Made by a program: the position numbers and the translations under genes. The notes under the pieces are model-generated. The model searched no databases. It was not told the origin of the DNA and was given only the letters and a program-made list of their open reading frames with translations. From positions 6,138,001 through 6,202,000 of the forward strand of contig NZ_CP059572.1 of NCBI RefSeq assembly GCF_019175365.1: 64,000 bases of DNA. Direction: 5' to 3'. Position 1 is the first letter of the stretch; every line of letters starts with the position of its first letter. The stretch comes from Actinomadura graeca (GTDB lineage: Bacteria; Actinomycetota; Actinomycetes; Streptosporangiales; Streptosporangiaceae). Shown here one piece after another: positions 63,078 through 64,000 of this stretch.

Positions 63078-64000
63078 CTACCCCGGCACGGCCGTGCCGG
63101 AGACCCGCTCAAGGTAGCCGTTGCGCATCAGCCACCGGACCGTCGGCAGCGCGGGCGGACGCGGGAACAGCCCGGCGTTCACGGTGAACCGGACGCCGCC
63201 GCCCGGGCTGCGCGGCGCCGCGGCGGAGATCGACGCGGTGACCAGGAAAGGCTTGACCACCCGGTACCGCAGGTACCCCGGCGGGGCCCCGGGGACCGCG
63301 CCGGCGCGCGCCGCCGGAGGAAGGCCGCGCTGCGCGAACGGCATGCCGAACGGGAACAGCACCGACCCGCTCTCCTGGCCGAACTGGTCCACGAACCGTC
63401 CCTGGGGCAGCGGGTAGGCGACCGCCGCGCCGCCCCCGAGGTTGATCTTGGCGCGGGCGTCGGCCGCGAGCGCCGTCCCCTGCCGCAGGGCCTCCTGCTC
63501 GCCCTGAGGGGTGAGGACGTGCGGGGGCGTCTCCTTGACGGCCAGCTCCCCGTACAGCCACCGGCACGCCTCGTCCTCGGTGGGGAACTGCGCGGCGACG
63601 CGGCCCTGCTCGAACTCGACGATCCCGCCGGTGAACTGGTCCGCGCCCCGCGCGACCACGTAGTAGCTGGACGCCCGCCGGGCGGGAGGCCGGGGCTGCC
63701 CCGGCAGGACGTACAGCGTGCTCGGGACACCGGCCTGCGTCAGCGCGGCACGCAGCCGCGCGAAGGTGACCTGGCTCCCCACCCAGTCGGCCGGCACCTG
63801 CGCCGCGGCGCCCTCCGGGACGGCCCCCTGCTGCGACTGCCGCGCCTGCTCCCGCTTCTGCTCCTGGAGCCGCGACCGCAGGAACGACCAGCCGACCGTC
63901 CCCGCGCACAGCACCGCCGCCAGGCACAGCCCGGCGACGATCTTCCCGACGTTCTCGTCGAAGCTGCGGCGCGTCCGCTGCGGCCCGAACAGCAGCGCGT
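63078..64000 (-). CDS. membrane-anchored TNT-fold protein of the T7SS locus (partial, runs off right edge)
   Basis: The frame stays open to the right edge, so the start is outside the window; about 306 codons are visible. The first part reads FGPQRTRRSFDENVGKIVAG, then a membrane span (LCLAAVLCAGTVGWSFL) and a Gln/Arg-rich linker. The C-terminal about 110 residues match the TNT toxin fold: QGRFVDQFGQES, LFPFGMPFAQRGLPP, LRYRVVKPFLV, SPGGGVRFTV and VRWLMRNGYLERV. In active TNT the blocks read DRFG and GGGXQY; here they are DQFG and GGGVRF, so two catalytic positions appear changed. It may be a structural T7SS part rather than an NAD-cleaving toxin. Confidence 0.75.
   Translation of the reverse strand, partial: ALLFGPQRTRRSFDENVGKIVAGLCLAAVLCAGTVGWSFLRSRLQEQKREQARQSQQGAVPEGAAAQVPADWVGSQVTFARLRAALTQAGVPSTLYVLPGQPRPPARRASSYYVVARGADQFTGGIVEFEQGRVAAQFPTEDEACRWLYGELAVKETPPHVLTPQGEQEALRQGTALAADARAKINLGGGAAVAYPLPQGRFVDQFGQESGSVLFPFGMPFAQRGLPPAARAGAVPGAPPGYLRYRVVKPFLVTASISAAAPRSPGGGVRFTVNAGLFPRPPALPTVRWLMRNGYLERVSGTAVPG

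Noticed and set aside
63078..64000. EccB of the T7SS
   Set aside because: The C-terminal blocks match the TNT fold and the N-terminal sequence before the membrane span is not the EccB start pattern.

Overview
The window is a piece of a high-GC, GTG/TTG-start-rich chromosome of a filamentous actinobacterium. Family content points to the Streptosporangiales, most likely an Actinomadura-like Thermomonosporaceae: XRE/DUF5753 regulators with a DUF397 partner, a Spo0M-like protein, ANTAR and SpoIIE-type phosphatases, a type 3 prolyl-tRNA synthetase, a subtilisin-inhibitor-like protein and an actinobacterial type VII secretion (T7SS/ESX) locus. The assignment is inference from gene families, not from a marker gene. 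No rRNA, tRNA, CRISPR array, insertion sequence or prophage was found.

Layout. 1-8.6 kb: cell-surface polysaccharide genes. These are the N-terminal part of an ABC-2 export permease running off the left edge, a PAP2/diacylglycerol-kinase fusion, two small genes, and a tightly overlapping leftward six-gene operon (NAD-dependent epimerase, two GT4 glycosyltransferases, a GT-B-like protein, a zinc-ribbon protein and a protein of unknown function). 8.6-12.6 kb: ABC-F ATPase, proS and a membrane protein. 12.6-25 kb: signalling and secreted proteins (PAS-GAF-PP2C phosphatase, ANTAR protein, CBS protein, subtilisin inhibitor, SigR-like sigma factor, M14 carboxypeptidase, TetR regulator, PAS-GAF-PP2C-HATPase protein). 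24.4-34.4 kb: an unknown gene, a long Pro/Ser repeat protein, a coiled-coil membrane protein, a Spo0M-like protein with a low-complexity tail, an M16 protease pair, and a STAS antagonist with an RsbW-like kinase. 34.6-37.2 kb: XRE-DUF397 pair, rhodanese, TetR and a 60-aa ORF. 37.4-46.4 kb: a triple-AAA ATPase, pyruvate carboxylase, a TetR regulator and a group 2 sigma factor. 46.5-53.8 kb: a serine hydrolase, a damaged DUF6493-like gene, threonine dehydratase, an ECF42 sigma factor with its DGPF partner, a second XRE/DUF5753 regulator and a dihydrofolate-reductase-like protein. 53.8-64 kb: a T7SS locus on the minus strand (TNT-fold membrane protein, EccD, MinD/EspI-like ATPase, EccC, a 129-aa protein, DUF6177 protein), interrupted by one gene on the plus strand.

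How the genes work together. The left operon and permease probably build and export a cell-envelope glycan. The middle is rich in partner-switching parts (two PP2C phosphatases, a STAS antagonist, an HATPase kinase) and sigma factors, consistent with stress and developmental control. The right end supplies the ATPase motor, membrane channel and accessory proteins of an ESX-type system; its WXG100 substrates, EccB and EccE are not in the window.

The most unusual signals are a TNT-fold protein in the T7SS locus whose catalytic positions look substituted, four short tandem-repeat arrays near gene 3' ends with stop codons embedded in the unit, a DUF6493-like gene that lost its middle and its stop, and a 60-aa ORF behind two identical 10-bp sites exactly 21 bp apart.
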